Shown: positions 10,735 through 18,732 of the stretch, piece by piece
Layout of the letters: every line of letters begins with the position of its first letter
Position numbering within the stretch: the first letter of the stretch is position 1
Source of the DNA: Gammaproteobacteria bacterium
GTDB lineage: Bacteria; Pseudomonadota; Gammaproteobacteria; UBA9214
Length of the DNA: 33,723 nt
NCBI GenBank assembly: GCA_029860045.1
Contig: JAOUBY010000021.1
Span: 1-33,723 of the forward strand
Direction: 5' to 3'
The notes under the pieces: model-generated
The model's input: the letters and a program-made list of their open reading frames with translations, nothing else
Databases searched by the model: none
What the model was told of the DNA's origin: nothing
Position numbers and translations under genes: made by a program

Positions 10735-10973
10735 GTGCACGGGTTGTTGATGCGCGTAATCTGTTATGCCCGTTACCGGTGATCCGCACCCAGGATGCCG
10801 TGGCGGAGTGCCGGCCGGGAGACGAGTTGCAGGTGTTGTGCACGGACCCGGGGGTAGTACATGACATCCCGGCCTGGTGCCGCGTGCACGGGCATGTGAT
10901 CAGCGAAATCCGACACGAGGATCGCGACATCGTGATCAGCCTGTGCGTGGGAGACACGGAAGGAGAGACATGA
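10731..10973 (+). CDS. TusA-family sulfur carrier protein
   Basis: This is an 80-residue TusA/SirA-like protein. The signature LLCPLPVIRT places the sulfur-accepting cysteine at Cys13 in the CPxP motif. Family members carry persulfide sulfur from cysteine desulfurases or rhodaneses to tRNA thiolation, or in sulfur oxidisers to dissimilatory enzymes. Additional cysteines occur at about 38 and 48, as in several non-E. coli homologues. Its ATG lies inside the end of the PP-loop gene and its stop overlaps the CDF gene start (ATGA at both ends), so the three are almost certainly one transcript. It may feed sulfur to the PP-loop enzyme. Confidence 0.88.
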   Translation: MSARVVDARNLLCPLPVIRTQDAVAECRPGDELQVLCTDPGVVHDIPAWCRVHGHVISEIRHEDRDIVISLCVGDTEGET

Positions 10974-12127
10974 GTCATACGCATCTGCCTGATCCGCGCA
11001 ACGCGCGTTACCTGGAGATTCGCAAGGTCACGTTGATTGGTTCGGTCGTTGATCTGTTGCTCGGCGTGGTCAAGATCCTGGTTGGCACACTGGCCAGTTC
11101 GCAGGCGTTAATCGCGGATGGTATGCATTCGCTGTCGGACCTGGCGACCGATTTCCTGGTGTTATTTGCCGCCAAGCATGCACACCGTGAGGCCGATACC
11201 GAACACCCTTACGGGCATGGACGTATCGAGACAGTTGCCACCGTGGTGCTCGGGGTCGCGCTGGTCATTGTTGCGGTCGGCATTTCTGTCGATGCCGTCC
11301 TGCGTCTCCTTGAACCGGACAGCCTGTTGCATCCCGGTCCGCTGGCGCTGGTTGTGGCGTTGTTATCGGTGGCCTCGAAAGAGGCTATTTACCAATATAC
11401 AGCGAAGGCGGCACGACGCCTGCGTTCCAATATGCTGCATGCCAATGCCTGGCACAGTCGCAGTGATGCCATCTCCTCCATCATCGTTGTCTTCGGCGTG
11501 GGTGGTGCAATGGCCGGCTTCCCCTGGCTGGACGCGGCGGGTGCCATCGCGGTAGCGCTGATGATTGCCAAGATCGGCTGGGACCTGTTGTGGAAGAGCC
11601 TGATGGAACTGATCGACACGGCGCTGGAGCCGGAACAGGTTGAGAAAATCCGCCAGATGATCCTGGACGTGAATGGCGTGCGCGCCTGTCACATGCTGCG
11701 TACCCGTTACAGTGGCAGCGACTCGCTGGTCGACGTGCATATCCTGGTGGATCCTGCCCTGAGCGTGTCCGAGGGGCACCAGATCGGTGAGCGGGTGCGC
11801 GAGCGGCTGCTCAACGAGGTGGAGCATGTTGCAGATGTCACCGTGCATATCGATCCGGAAGATGATGAGCTGGCCTCACCCTGCCATCATCTGCCGCTAC
11901 GAGACGAGGTGTTGCGGCGCCTGTACCTTGAGTGGCAACCGCTCGGGCTTGAGCCACTCATTCACAAGGTGGTGCTGCACTATCTTGATGGCAAGGTGCA
12001 CGTGGATGTGTTCGTGGAAGGCGGCGCGCGCTCGGCTGACGAGCTTGCCGAGCTGTCGGCATCGATCCGTGCGGCGGCCGGGCGCCTCGAGGATATTGGC
12101 GAGGTGGCCGTCTATTTTAGCGCATAA
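10970..12127 (+). CDS. Cation diffusion facilitator (CDF) metal exporter
   Basis: This is an inner-membrane divalent-metal/proton antiporter of 385 residues. The frame is open from 10877, but ATG 10970 has a good AGGAGAG ribosome site and matches the family start. The membrane part spans about residues 20-210. The metal site reads HSLSD (His53, Asp57) and HSRSD, an HD/HD arrangement that in the family usually indicates zinc rather than the DD/HD site of FieF. The protein is about 85 residues longer than FieF. After the usual cytoplasmic domain (about 220-300) comes a second domain-like stretch (about 310-385). It is the last gene of the PP-loop/TusA transcript; why a metal exporter is linked to sulfur transfer is not clear. 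Confidence 0.88.
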   Translation: MSHTHLPDPRNARYLEIRKVTLIGSVVDLLLGVVKILVGTLASSQALIADGMHSLSDLATDFLVLFAAKHAHREADTEHPYGHGRIETVATVVLGVALVIVAVGISVDAVLRLLEPDSLLHPGPLALVVALLSVASKEAIYQYTAKAARRLRSNMLHANAWHSRSDAISSIIVVFGVGGAMAGFPWLDAAGAIAVALMIAKIGWDLLWKSLMELIDTALEPEQVEKIRQMILDVNGVRACHMLRTRYSGSDSLVDVHILVDPALSVSEGHQIGERVRERLLNEVEHVADVTVHIDPEDDELASPCHHLPLRDEVLRRLYLEWQPLGLEPLIHKVVLHYLDGKVHVDVFVEGGARSADELAELSASIRAAAGRLEDIGEVAVYFSA

Positions 12128-12129
12128 TG

Positions 12130-12146
12130 CGCACTATCATGGTGCA
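12130..12146. promoter_or_regulatory. NtrC enhancer site 1 of glnA
   Basis: CGCACTATCATGGTGCA matches the NtrC dyad TGCACCANNNTGGTGCA at 12 of 14 defined positions. Its centre lies about 128 bp upstream of the predicted sigma-54 start point (12266). It begins three bases after the stop of the CDF gene. Confidence 0.8.
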
Positions 12147-12159
12147 CTCCCGACTTTAA

Positions 12160-12176
12160 TGCACCATATTTGTGCA
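12160..12176. promoter_or_regulatory. NtrC enhancer site 2 of glnA
   Basis: TGCACCATATTTGTGCA matches the NtrC dyad at 13 of 14 defined positions. It is centred 30 bp (about three helical turns) from site 1 and about 98 bp upstream of the predicted start point. The pairing, phasing and distance closely follow the well-studied enterobacterial glnA enhancer. Confidence 0.85.
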
Positions 12177-12239
12177 TTCCGTTCCCGATCAGGGTAGCTA
12201 ACCCCGTGAAATATTTGCTTATACCGCTCAATTCCGTCG

Positions 12240-12255
12240 TGGCATAATTCCTGCT
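12240..12255 (+). promoter_or_regulatory. Sigma-54 promoter of glnA
   Basis: TGGCATAATTCCTGCT contains the -24 GG (12241-12242) and -12 GC (12253-12254) with the required 10-bp spacing, and matches the TGGCAC-N5-TTGCT consensus well. The predicted start is near 12266, giving a leader of about 93 nt before the glnA ATG. Two NtrC sites lie upstream, so transcription should rise under nitrogen limitation. Confidence 0.85.
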
Positions 12256-12358
12256 TCTTGGCAGTACAAGAATCGAGAGATTTTTTAGGCCGCCGTGCGA
12301 CGTTTGCAGCGGGTATGGCGGGTAATTTTTTTTGCGCAGTAATTTTGGAGGAGTTGTA

Positions 12359-13768
12359 ATGTCTGCAACCAAAGTTTTGAAAATGATGAAGGACAACGGC
12401 ATCAAGTATGTTGACCTGCGATTCACTGACACGATTGGCAAGGAACAGCACGTCACCCTGCCAGCCAGCCAGGTTAACACCGGCATGTTCAAGGACGGCA
12501 AGATGTTTGATGGTTCCAGTATTTCCGGCTGGAAGGGCATCAACGAATCCGACATGATCCTGCTGCCGGATTCCAGCACAGCGGTGCTGGACCTGTTCAG
12601 CGACGAACCCACCATAAACCTGCGCTGCGACATTCTTGAGCCCACCACCATGAAGGGCTATGACCGCGATCCGCGTTCCATTGCCAAGCGCGCCGAGGCC
12701 TACCTGAAGTCCACCAAGGTTGCCGATACCGCCTACTTTGGCCCGGAGCCGGAATTCTTCGTGCTGGATGATGTGCGCTGGGGTGCCGACATGAGCGGTT
12801 CGTTCTGCAAGGTCGATTCCGAGGAAGCGTCCTGGAACGCCGAGCGTGTTTATGAAGACGGCAACATCGGTCACCGCCCGACCGTCAAGGGCGGCTATTT
12901 CCCGGTACCACCGGTTGATTCACTGCATGACCTGCGTGGCGCCATGTGCCTCGCGCTGGAAGAAATGGGCGTGCCGGTCGAAGTGCACCACCACGAGGTT
13001 GCCACTGCCGGCCAGTGCGAAATCGGTACCCGTTTTGACACGCTGGTAAGTCGTGCCGACCAGAACCAGATACTGAAATACGTGGTGCATAACGTCGCAC
13101 ATGGCTATGGCAAGACCGCGACCTTCATGCCGAAACCGATCGTCGGCGACAATGGCAGCGGTATGCACGTACACATGTCCCTGGCCAAGGCCGGCAAGAA
13201 CATTTTTACCGGCAACAAGTACGGCGGTCTGTCACAGCAGGCGCTGTACTACATCGGCGGCATCTTCAAGCACGCACGTGCACTGAACGCCTTCACCAAT
13301 GCCAGCACCAACAGCTACAAGCGCCTGGTACCGGGATTTGAAGCGCCGGTGATGCTGGCTTACTCGGCACGCAATCGTTCTGCTTCCGTACGTATTCCGT
13401 ATGAGTCCAACCCGAAGGGACGTCGCGTCGAAGTGCGCTTCCCGGATTCCAACGGCAATCCCTATCTGTGCTTTGCGGCCCTGATGATGGCCGGCCTGGA
13501 CGGCATCAAGAACAAGATTGACCCAGGCCCTGCCATGGACAAGGACCTGTACGACCTGCCGCCGGAAGAGGAAAGGAAGATTCCGACGGTATGCAGTTCG
13601 CTGGACCAGGCGCTGGAGGCACTGGATGCTGATCGCAAGTTCCTGACTGCCGGTGGCGTGTTCAGTGACGACATGATCGATGCCTATATCGACCTGAAGA
13701 TGGAGGAAGTCACGCGCCTGCGCATGACCACCCACCCGGTCGAGTTCGATATGTACTACAGCCTCTGA
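12359..13768 (+). CDS. glnA: Glutamine synthetase type I
   Basis: GlnA makes glutamine from glutamate, ammonia and ATP as a cytoplasmic dodecamer. The ATG at 12359 follows a strong TTGGAGGAG ribosome site and yields 469 residues, the same as E. coli; an upstream TTG at 12332 is rejected. Diagnostic segments include [41 protein letters not shown] and [10 protein letters not shown]. Tyr398 in [11 protein letters not shown] corresponds to the adenylylation site (Tyr397 without Met), so GlnE control is expected. The gene stands alone between its sigma-54/NtrC promoter and a strong terminator, ahead of ntrBC. Confidence 0.98.
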   Translation: MSATKVLKMMKDNGIKYVDLRFTDTIGKEQHVTLPASQVNTGMFKDGKMFDGSSISGWKGINESDMILLPDSSTAVLDLFSDEPTINLRCDILEPTTMKGYDRDPRSIAKRAEAYLKSTKVADTAYFGPEPEFFVLDDVRWGADMSGSFCKVDSEEASWNAERVYEDGNIGHRPTVKGGYFPVPPVDSLHDLRGAMCLALEEMGVPVEVHHHEVATAGQCEIGTRFDTLVSRADQNQILKYVVHNVAHGYGKTATFMPKPIVGDNGSGMHVHMSLAKAGKNIFTGNKYGGLSQQALYYIGGIFKHARALNAFTNASTNSYKRLVPGFEAPVMLAYSARNRSASVRIPYESNPKGRRVEVRFPDSNGNPYLCFAALMMAGLDGIKNKIDPGPAMDKDLYDLPPEEERKIPTVCSSLDQALEALDADRKFLTAGGVFSDDMIDAYIDLKMEEVTRLRMTTHPVEFDMYYSL

Positions 13769-13794
13769 TTCACAGGCACATTACAGCAGTAATC

Positions 13795-13822
13795 AAAGCG
13801 CCCCCTCCGGGGCGCTTTTTTT
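13795..13822 (+). terminator. Rho-independent terminator of glnA
   Basis: A 10-bp stem, AAAGCGCCCC (13795-13804) and GGGGCGCTTT (13809-13818), closes a four-base loop and runs into a seven-T tract ending at 13822. It lies 26 bp after the glnA stop and separates glnA from the downstream DUF4124 and ntrBC genes. Confidence 0.93.
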
Positions 13823-13949
13823 ATGCGTCAATGGCGGAACATCCCGCTGGCCATTGTTGTCTCTAGAGTAGGTTGCAGTGCGGACCGGCGCGCGTATTGC
13901 CCCGACGGGCTGTATTGCATCCTCAGCACGATATGGCTAAGGTGATTGC

Positions 13950-14519
13950 ATGAAATACGTTTTCCCCCTTCTTTTTCTGCTCGCACAGGCGGTGCAGGCG
14001 GATGTCTACAAGTCCATCAATGCCGATGGCGAAGTGGTGTTCTCGGACGTTCCCGCAGCGGGGGCCGAACCCGTCAAGCTGCCCGGCCTGTCTACCTACA
14101 AACCCTCACGGGTGGTCGAGAAATATGGTGGCACACCTGTCGGCGAAACGGAGGATGACGAGGGGCCTTACAAGAGCCTGAAAGTCACCGCGCCGGAAGA
14201 TGACGCAACGATCTGGGATAACCAGGGCATCGCTACGCTGACAGTGGCACTGGAGCCGTCATTACTGACGAAAAGTGGCCACCAGATCCAGTATTTCCTC
14301 GATGGCAAGGCCTATGGCAAGCCCTTGCCACGCCTGAGTCGCACCTACCGTGATATCGAGCGGGGAACGCATACGATCTCTGCCGCAGTTATTGATGCCG
14401 AGGGCGGTACGGTCATCAGCGCCGAACCGGTGACCATTCACCTGCACCATATGTCGAGGCAGCACCCCACTAGCCCGCTATTCAATGGAAACGGTTCAGG
14501 CAATGGAGCTCCCAATTAA
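13950..14519 (+). CDS. DUF4124-type secreted protein of unknown function
   Basis: This is a 189-residue protein with a clear signal peptide (MKYVFPLLFLLAQAVQA, cleavage near 17-18). The mature start DVYKSINADGEVVFSDVP is the DUF4124 pattern. The middle (about 70-170) looks like a beta-rich, Ig-like fold: DDATIWDNQGIATLTVAL, then QIQYFLDGKAYGKP. The tail is rich in Gly, Asn and His and looks disordered. An AAGGTG ribosome site precedes the ATG. It should be periplasmic. Proteins of this kind often sit between glnA and ntrB in gammaproteobacteria, but a role in nitrogen control is not established. Confidence 0.82.
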   Translation: MKYVFPLLFLLAQAVQADVYKSINADGEVVFSDVPAAGAEPVKLPGLSTYKPSRVVEKYGGTPVGETEDDEGPYKSLKVTAPEDDATIWDNQGIATLTVALEPSLLTKSGHQIQYFLDGKAYGKPLPRLSRTYRDIERGTHTISAAVIDAEGGTVISAEPVTIHLHHMSRQHPTSPLFNGNGSGNGAPN

Positions 14520-14577
14520 ATTTTTACGCCGCCTGTAGTACCCCGCCCTCCCTTAAACCCTGCCCACCTGGCATAAA

Positions 14578-14594
14578 TGCACCAAGATGGTGCA
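14578..14594. promoter_or_regulatory. NtrC enhancer site upstream of ntrBC
   Basis: TGCACCAAGATGGTGCA is a perfect match (14 of 14) to the NtrC dyad and a flawless 7-bp inverted repeat. Its centre is about 151 bp upstream of the sigma-54 start point predicted near 14737. It suggests that NtrC regulates its own operon. Confidence 0.88.
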
Positions 14595-14709
14595 TACTAT
14601 CCTCTCTTGGTCTTATACGGGTCCTGTTCCCGTTGCCATGAGAGAGATTATCTTTATGTTTTTCAAGGCAATATTTCTCCCACGTAAAAGCCGGCTGCGG
14701 CCCCCCTTG

Positions 14710-14726
14710 TTGGTTTGTTTCTTGCA
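14710..14726 (+). promoter_or_regulatory. Sigma-54 promoter of ntrBC
   Basis: TTGGTTTGTTTCTTGCA has GG at 14712-14713 and GC at 14724-14725 with exact 10-bp spacing and a good TTGCA end. The predicted start is near 14737, only two bases before the ATG at 14739. Either the message is nearly leaderless or ntrB starts further in, at GTG 14781. The upstream perfect NtrC site supports the call. Confidence 0.65.
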
Positions 14727-14738
14727 ACAGTGGGTGAT

Positions 14739-15824
14739 ATGACGCACACAGGCGAATCTTGCTGCCCGAACGCGGAGCGGGTGCTCGACAATCTGAGCAC
14801 GACCGTGCTGGTCTTTGATGCCGAGTTTCGGCTGATATTTATCAACCAGGCCGGTGAGGTCATGCTGGCGCACAGTGCGCGGCACACCTGTGGGCGCCTG
14901 ATCCATGAGCTGGTGGTCAATGCAGAGACACTGGTTGAGCACCTGGCTGGTGCCTTTACCACGCAGCAGGTAATCAGCAAGCGCGGCTGCCAGCTGCAAT
15001 TACCGGACGCGCCTGACCTGCGCGTGAACTGCACGTTCACCCCGGTTGTTGAAGGTGGCGAGGTAACAACCGTACAGGTGGAGTTGCGCCAGATAGACCA
15101 TCAATTGCGCGTTGAGCAGGAAGAATTGCTGATCACGCAGCAGGAGGCCACGCGCGCGCTGGTGCGCGGACTGGCCCATGAAATAAAAAATCCGCTGGGC
15201 GGCCTGCGTGGTGCGGCACAACTGCTGGAGCGCGAAATCACCGACGACGCGCTGAAGGAGTACACACGCATCATTATCGGCGAGGCGGATCGCCTGCAGG
15301 GTTTGATGAATCGCATGCTGGGTCCGAACAACCTGCCCGAGATGCGTGCCGTGAACATTCACGAGGTGCTGGAACGGGTGCGCGAACTGGTGCAGGCAGA
15401 GGCCGGTGACAGCCTGCAGATCCTGCAGGATTATGATCCGAGTCTTCCGAGTCTGTATGCCGACCCCGACCTGCTGACCCAGGCCATACTCAACATTGTC
15501 CGCAATGCCAGCCAGGCACTGGCTGGTCGGGGTGAAATCCTGTTGCGTACCCGCATACGGCGCAACACCAATATTGGTACGCGCAAGCACCGGCTGATTG
15601 CGCGCATCGAGATTACTGATAACGGCCCCGGTATCGAGGAAGGCCTGCGCAGAAAAATATTTTACCCGATGGTCACCAATCGCAGTGACGGTACCGGGCT
15701 GGGTCTTTCCATTGCCCAGGCGCTGGTCAGCCGGCACCACGGACTGATCGAGTGCGCGAGCCAACCGGGCGAGACCACCTTCACAATACTGTTACCACTG
15801 GAAGAGATGAATGCAGCACAGTAA
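14739..15824 (+). CDS. glnL: Nitrogen regulation sensor kinase NtrB (GlnL)
   Basis: NtrB is a soluble histidine kinase/phosphatase that, under PII control, sets NtrC phosphorylation. With ATG 14739 it has 361 residues. A PAS-like N-terminus covers about 15-115. The H-box is RGLAHEIKNPLGG with His147, followed by an N-box (ILNIVRNASQAL), DNGPGI and GTGLGLSIAQ. No transmembrane segment is seen. The frame opens at TTG 14715, inside the sigma-54 promoter, so that start is rejected. ATG 14739 aligns best with E. coli, but GTG 14781 (after GGAG) would fit the predicted transcript better. Its end overlaps ntrC by 14 bases. Confidence 0.95.
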   Translation: MTHTGESCCPNAERVLDNLSTTVLVFDAEFRLIFINQAGEVMLAHSARHTCGRLIHELVVNAETLVEHLAGAFTTQQVISKRGCQLQLPDAPDLRVNCTFTPVVEGGEVTTVQVELRQIDHQLRVEQEELLITQQEATRALVRGLAHEIKNPLGGLRGAAQLLEREITDDALKEYTRIIIGEADRLQGLMNRMLGPNNLPEMRAVNIHEVLERVRELVQAEAGDSLQILQDYDPSLPSLYADPDLLTQAILNIVRNASQALAGRGEILLRTRIRRNTNIGTRKHRLIARIEITDNGPGIEEGLRRKIFYPMVTNRSDGTGLGLSIAQALVSRHHGLIECASQPGETTFTILLPLEEMNAAQ

Positions 15825-17220
15825 TGAAATTTATGTTATTGACGACGACCGGTCGATTCGCTGGGTGCTGGAGAAGGCACTACAGGCAGAGAACCTGCCA
15901 GTGATGAGCTTTGCCTCGGCAGATGATGCATTGGCCGCGATAGAAAGTCAGGAGCCGGCGGTGATTGTCACGGACATTCGCATGCCGGGTATGGACGGGC
16001 TGGCGTTGCTGGATCGTATCAACAGCCAGTATCCGCAACTGCCGGTCATCATCATGACCGCACACTCTGACCTGGACAGCGCGGTCTCGGCCTACAAGGG
16101 CGGCGCATTTGAATATCTTCCCAAGCCGTTTGACGTGGACGATGCAGTCGCACTGGTCAGTCGTGCACTGGAAGCCCGTTCACAGCAGCCGGTCACAGAG
16201 GCCAGCAGCGATGCAGGCGGAACGCCGGAAATTATAGGCAAGGCACCGGCCATGCAGGAGGTGTTTCGTGCAATCGGACGACTGTCACATTCCAATGCCA
16301 CCGTCCTGATCAACGGTGAATCGGGTACCGGCAAGGAACTGGTGGCGCTGGCGCTACACCGGCACAGTGCGCGTGCGGACAAACCCTTCGTGGCGCTGAA
16401 CATGGCGGCCATTCCGCGCGACCTGCTGGAATCGGAACTGTTTGGACACGAACGCGGTGCATTTACCGGCGCACAAAGCCGGCGTGTCGGCCGTTTCGAG
16501 CAGGCCAATGGCGGCACGCTGATGCTGGATGAAATAGGCGACATGCCGGCCGAACTGCAGACACGCCTGTTACGCGTACTGGCCGATGGCGAGTTTTACC
16601 CGGTGGGTGCACACACGCCGAAAAAAGTTGATGTACGCATCATTGCCGCAACGCACCAGGACCTGGAAACACGGGTACGTGACGGGCGTTTTCGCGAAGA
16701 CCTGTTTCACCGCCTGAACGTGATTCGCATACAGATTCCGGCATTGCGTGAGCGACGTGCAGACATACCGTTGTTGATGCAGCACTTTCTTGTGCTGGCA
16801 GCAACGGAGCTGGATGTCGAGGCAAAGACCCTGACACCTGACGTCGTGACAGCGCTGAGTGCGCTGGACTGGCCGGGTAACGTACGACAACTGGAAAATC
16901 TGTGTCGCTGGCTGACAGTGATGGCGCCGGGCCAGGAAATTCGCGTCGCGGACCTGCCCGGTGATTTGCCGGGCGATGCAAAGGGTGGTGCTGTCGGGGG
17001 TGACTGGCAGGCGACCCTGCGATTGTGGGCGCAACAACAGCTCGGCAATGGATCGAAGCGCCTGCTGGACGAGGCGCTGCCGGCGTTTGAACGCATCCTG
17101 ATCGAAACCGCGCTGCAACATACCGGCGGCCGACGTCAGGATGCGGCCGAACTGCTCGGCTGGGGCCGCAATACACTGACACGCAAGATCAAGGAACTGG
17201 ATATGAACGGCAGGGACTGA
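15811..17220 (+). CDS. glnG: Nitrogen regulation response regulator NtrC (GlnG)
   Basis: NtrC is the sigma-54 activator of nitrogen-limitation genes. Its 469 residues match E. coli. The receiver domain has Asp11-13, phospho-acceptor Asp55 (TDIRMPGMDG) and Lys105. The AAA+ domain has Walker A GESGTGKE at 169-176, the sigma-54 contact loop GAFTGA at 216-221 and Walker B LMLDEIGD at 237-244. The C-terminal Fis-type helix-turn-helix (GGRRQDAAELLGWGRNTLTRK) ends the protein. It is translated from ATG 15811, inside the end of ntrB, behind a GAAGAG ribosome site. Its own binding sites are visible upstream of glnA and ntrB. Confidence 0.97.
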   Translation: MQHSNEIYVIDDDRSIRWVLEKALQAENLPVMSFASADDALAAIESQEPAVIVTDIRMPGMDGLALLDRINSQYPQLPVIIMTAHSDLDSAVSAYKGGAFEYLPKPFDVDDAVALVSRALEARSQQPVTEASSDAGGTPEIIGKAPAMQEVFRAIGRLSHSNATVLINGESGTGKELVALALHRHSARADKPFVALNMAAIPRDLLESELFGHERGAFTGAQSRRVGRFEQANGGTLMLDEIGDMPAELQTRLLRVLADGEFYPVGAHTPKKVDVRIIAATHQDLETRVRDGRFREDLFHRLNVIRIQIPALRERRADIPLLMQHFLVLAATELDVEAKTLTPDVVTALSALDWPGNVRQLENLCRWLTVMAPGQEIRVADLPGDLPGDAKGGAVGGDWQATLRLWAQQQLGNGSKRLLDEALPAFERILIETALQHTGGRRQDAAELLGWGRNTLTRKIKELDMNGRD

Positions 17221-17255
17221 TGCCGACAGGTACGTGCTAGCTCCCGTTGATTGAT

Positions 17256-18230
17256 TTACCCGCCACAACAGGCAGCCGTTTCCATTGCCCCGTTAAGGCT
17301 GAGGCTGCCAATCAACGGGGCGATGCTGTCCAGTTTGTGGCGTTGCAGGTAGTCAATGATGCCGGCGTTGATTTTTTTGCACACCAGCGGATCGTAGAAC
17401 AGCGCGGTACCGATACCGATTGCACTGGCGCCGGCGATGAGAAATTCGATGGCATCCGTGGCAGTGGTGATACCGCCCTGGCCGATGATCGGGATACCGT
17501 GCTGCTTGCAGACCTGGTGGACCTGGTGGACCTTGAGCAGTGCCACCGGCTTTATTGCTGGTCCGGACAAGCCACCCTGGTTATTGCCAATTACCGGCCT
17601 GCGCGATTCAATATCGATCGCCATCCCCATCAGGGTGTTGATAACTGCAAATGCGTCACTGCCGGCATCGATGCAGCGCCGGGCGTTTTCCGCGATATCG
17701 GTCTGGTTCGGAGACAGCTTTGTGATTAACGGCTTGTCTGTTACGGCACGGCAGGCGGCGACCACGCGTGCCGACATGTCCGGATCATTACCGAATGCGA
17801 CACCGCCTTCTTTCACATTCGGACAGGAGATGTTGATTTCGATGGCGTCGATGGGCGAGTCATCAAAAAGCCGGGTGACCTCGGCGTATTCTTCGACCGT
17901 GGAGCCCGACACGTTGGCGACAAAACGCGTCTCACTGAAATCCAGCGTCGGTAAAATTTTGTTCACCACGTGATCGGTGCCCGGGTTTTGCAGGCCGATC
18001 GCATTCAGCATGCCGGCAGGTGTCTCAGCGACACGGTGAGGCGTGTTGCCAGGTCGTGGCTTGAGTGTGGTGCCCTTCAGGCACACAGCACCGACATCGC
18101 GATTGGAAAAGCCTTCAACACGTGTATATTCTTCGCCGAAGCCGACACAGCCGGACAACAGCACCAGCGGCGTGGCAAACGACAGGCCGCAGAAGTCCAC
18201 GTGTAGTTTTTGCCTGTCCGCCTCAGTCAT
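17256..18230 (-). CDS. pyrD: Dihydroorotate dehydrogenase, class 1B-type catalytic subunit
   Basis: This enzyme oxidises dihydroorotate to orotate in pyrimidine synthesis. The 324-residue FMN barrel resembles the NAD-linked PyrDB of Firmicutes. Shared segments are SGCVGFGEEY, RVAETPAGMLNAIGLQNPG, NISCPNVKEGG with catalytic-type Cys136 (cysteine rather than the serine of class 2), INTLMGM and GGLSGPAIKP. Class 1B enzymes normally need the PyrK iron-sulfur flavoprotein, yet no pyrK is adjacent. The tail ends with two cysteines and two glycines. The gene is convergent with ntrC (35-bp gap) and divergent from trmL (28-bp gap). A class 2 membrane pyrD elsewhere is likely but not visible. Confidence 0.88.
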   Translation of the reverse strand: MTEADRQKLHVDFCGLSFATPLVLLSGCVGFGEEYTRVEGFSNRDVGAVCLKGTTLKPRPGNTPHRVAETPAGMLNAIGLQNPGTDHVVNKILPTLDFSETRFVANVSGSTVEEYAEVTRLFDDSPIDAIEINISCPNVKEGGVAFGNDPDMSARVVAACRAVTDKPLITKLSPNQTDIAENARRCIDAGSDAFAVINTLMGMAIDIESRRPVIGNNQGGLSGPAIKPVALLKVHQVHQVCKQHGIPIIGQGGITTATDAIEFLIAGASAIGIGTALFYDPLVCKKINAGIIDYLQRHKLDSIAPLIGSLSLNGAMETAACCGG

Positions 18231-18258
18231 CTGTTACCACACAGGGAAAGGTTGAGAG

Positions 18259-18732
18259 ATGTTTCACGTCGTACTGTACCAGCCGGAGATTCCCCCGAAT
18301 ACCGGCAACATCATACGCCTTTGCGCCAACACCGGCAGCACCCTGCACCTGGTGCATCCGCTTGGCTTCGAACTTGATGATCGCAGGTTGCGCCGTGCCG
18401 GGCTGGATTATCACGAGTTCGCGGCAGTTCGCGAGCATGATACGCTGGAGTCCTTTGTGCAGCAGGTGCAGCCGGCGCGTTTGTTTGGTCTGTCGACGCG
18501 CGGCCGACGCAGTTACGCGGATGTGTGTTACCAGGCCAACGATGCCTTTCTGTTCGGGCCGGAAACCCGTGGCCTGCCAGCCGCATTGCTTGCCGGGCTG
18601 GGTGCTGACTCGATGCTGCGCATGCCCATGCTGCCAGGCAGCCGCAGTCTCAATCTTTCCAATGCGGTTGCGGTGCTGGTGTATGAGGCCTGGCGCCAGC
18701 AGGGCTTTGCCGGTGCGCAGGATTCACTCTGA
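18259..18732 (+). CDS. trmL: tRNA (cytidine/uridine-34-2'-O)-methyltransferase
   Basis: TrmL methylates the wobble ribose of tRNA-Leu isoacceptors using S-adenosylmethionine. This 157-residue SPOUT-fold protein shows the classic start LYQPEIPPNTGNIIRLCANTG, then FGPETRGLP near 95-102 and the knot segment SRSLNLSNAVAVLVYEAWRQ near the end. The ATG follows GAAAGGTTGAGAG. It is divergent from pyrD, and its last nine bases overlap the 3' end of gpsA on the other strand. Confidence 0.95.
   Translation: MFHVVLYQPEIPPNTGNIIRLCANTGSTLHLVHPLGFELDDRRLRRAGLDYHEFAAVREHDTLESFVQQVQPARLFGLSTRGRRSYADVCYQANDAFLFGPETRGLPAALLAGLGADSMLRMPMLPGSRSLNLSNAVAVLVYEAWRQQGFAGAQDSL

Noticed and set aside
12332-12358. Upstream TTG start for glnA
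   Set aside because: It would place the strong GGAGGAG ribosome site inside the coding sequence and add residues absent from the family.
18258-18275. TGTTTCACGTCGTAC at the start of trmL as a third parS site
   Set aside because: Only the left half matches parS; the right half lacks the palindrome.
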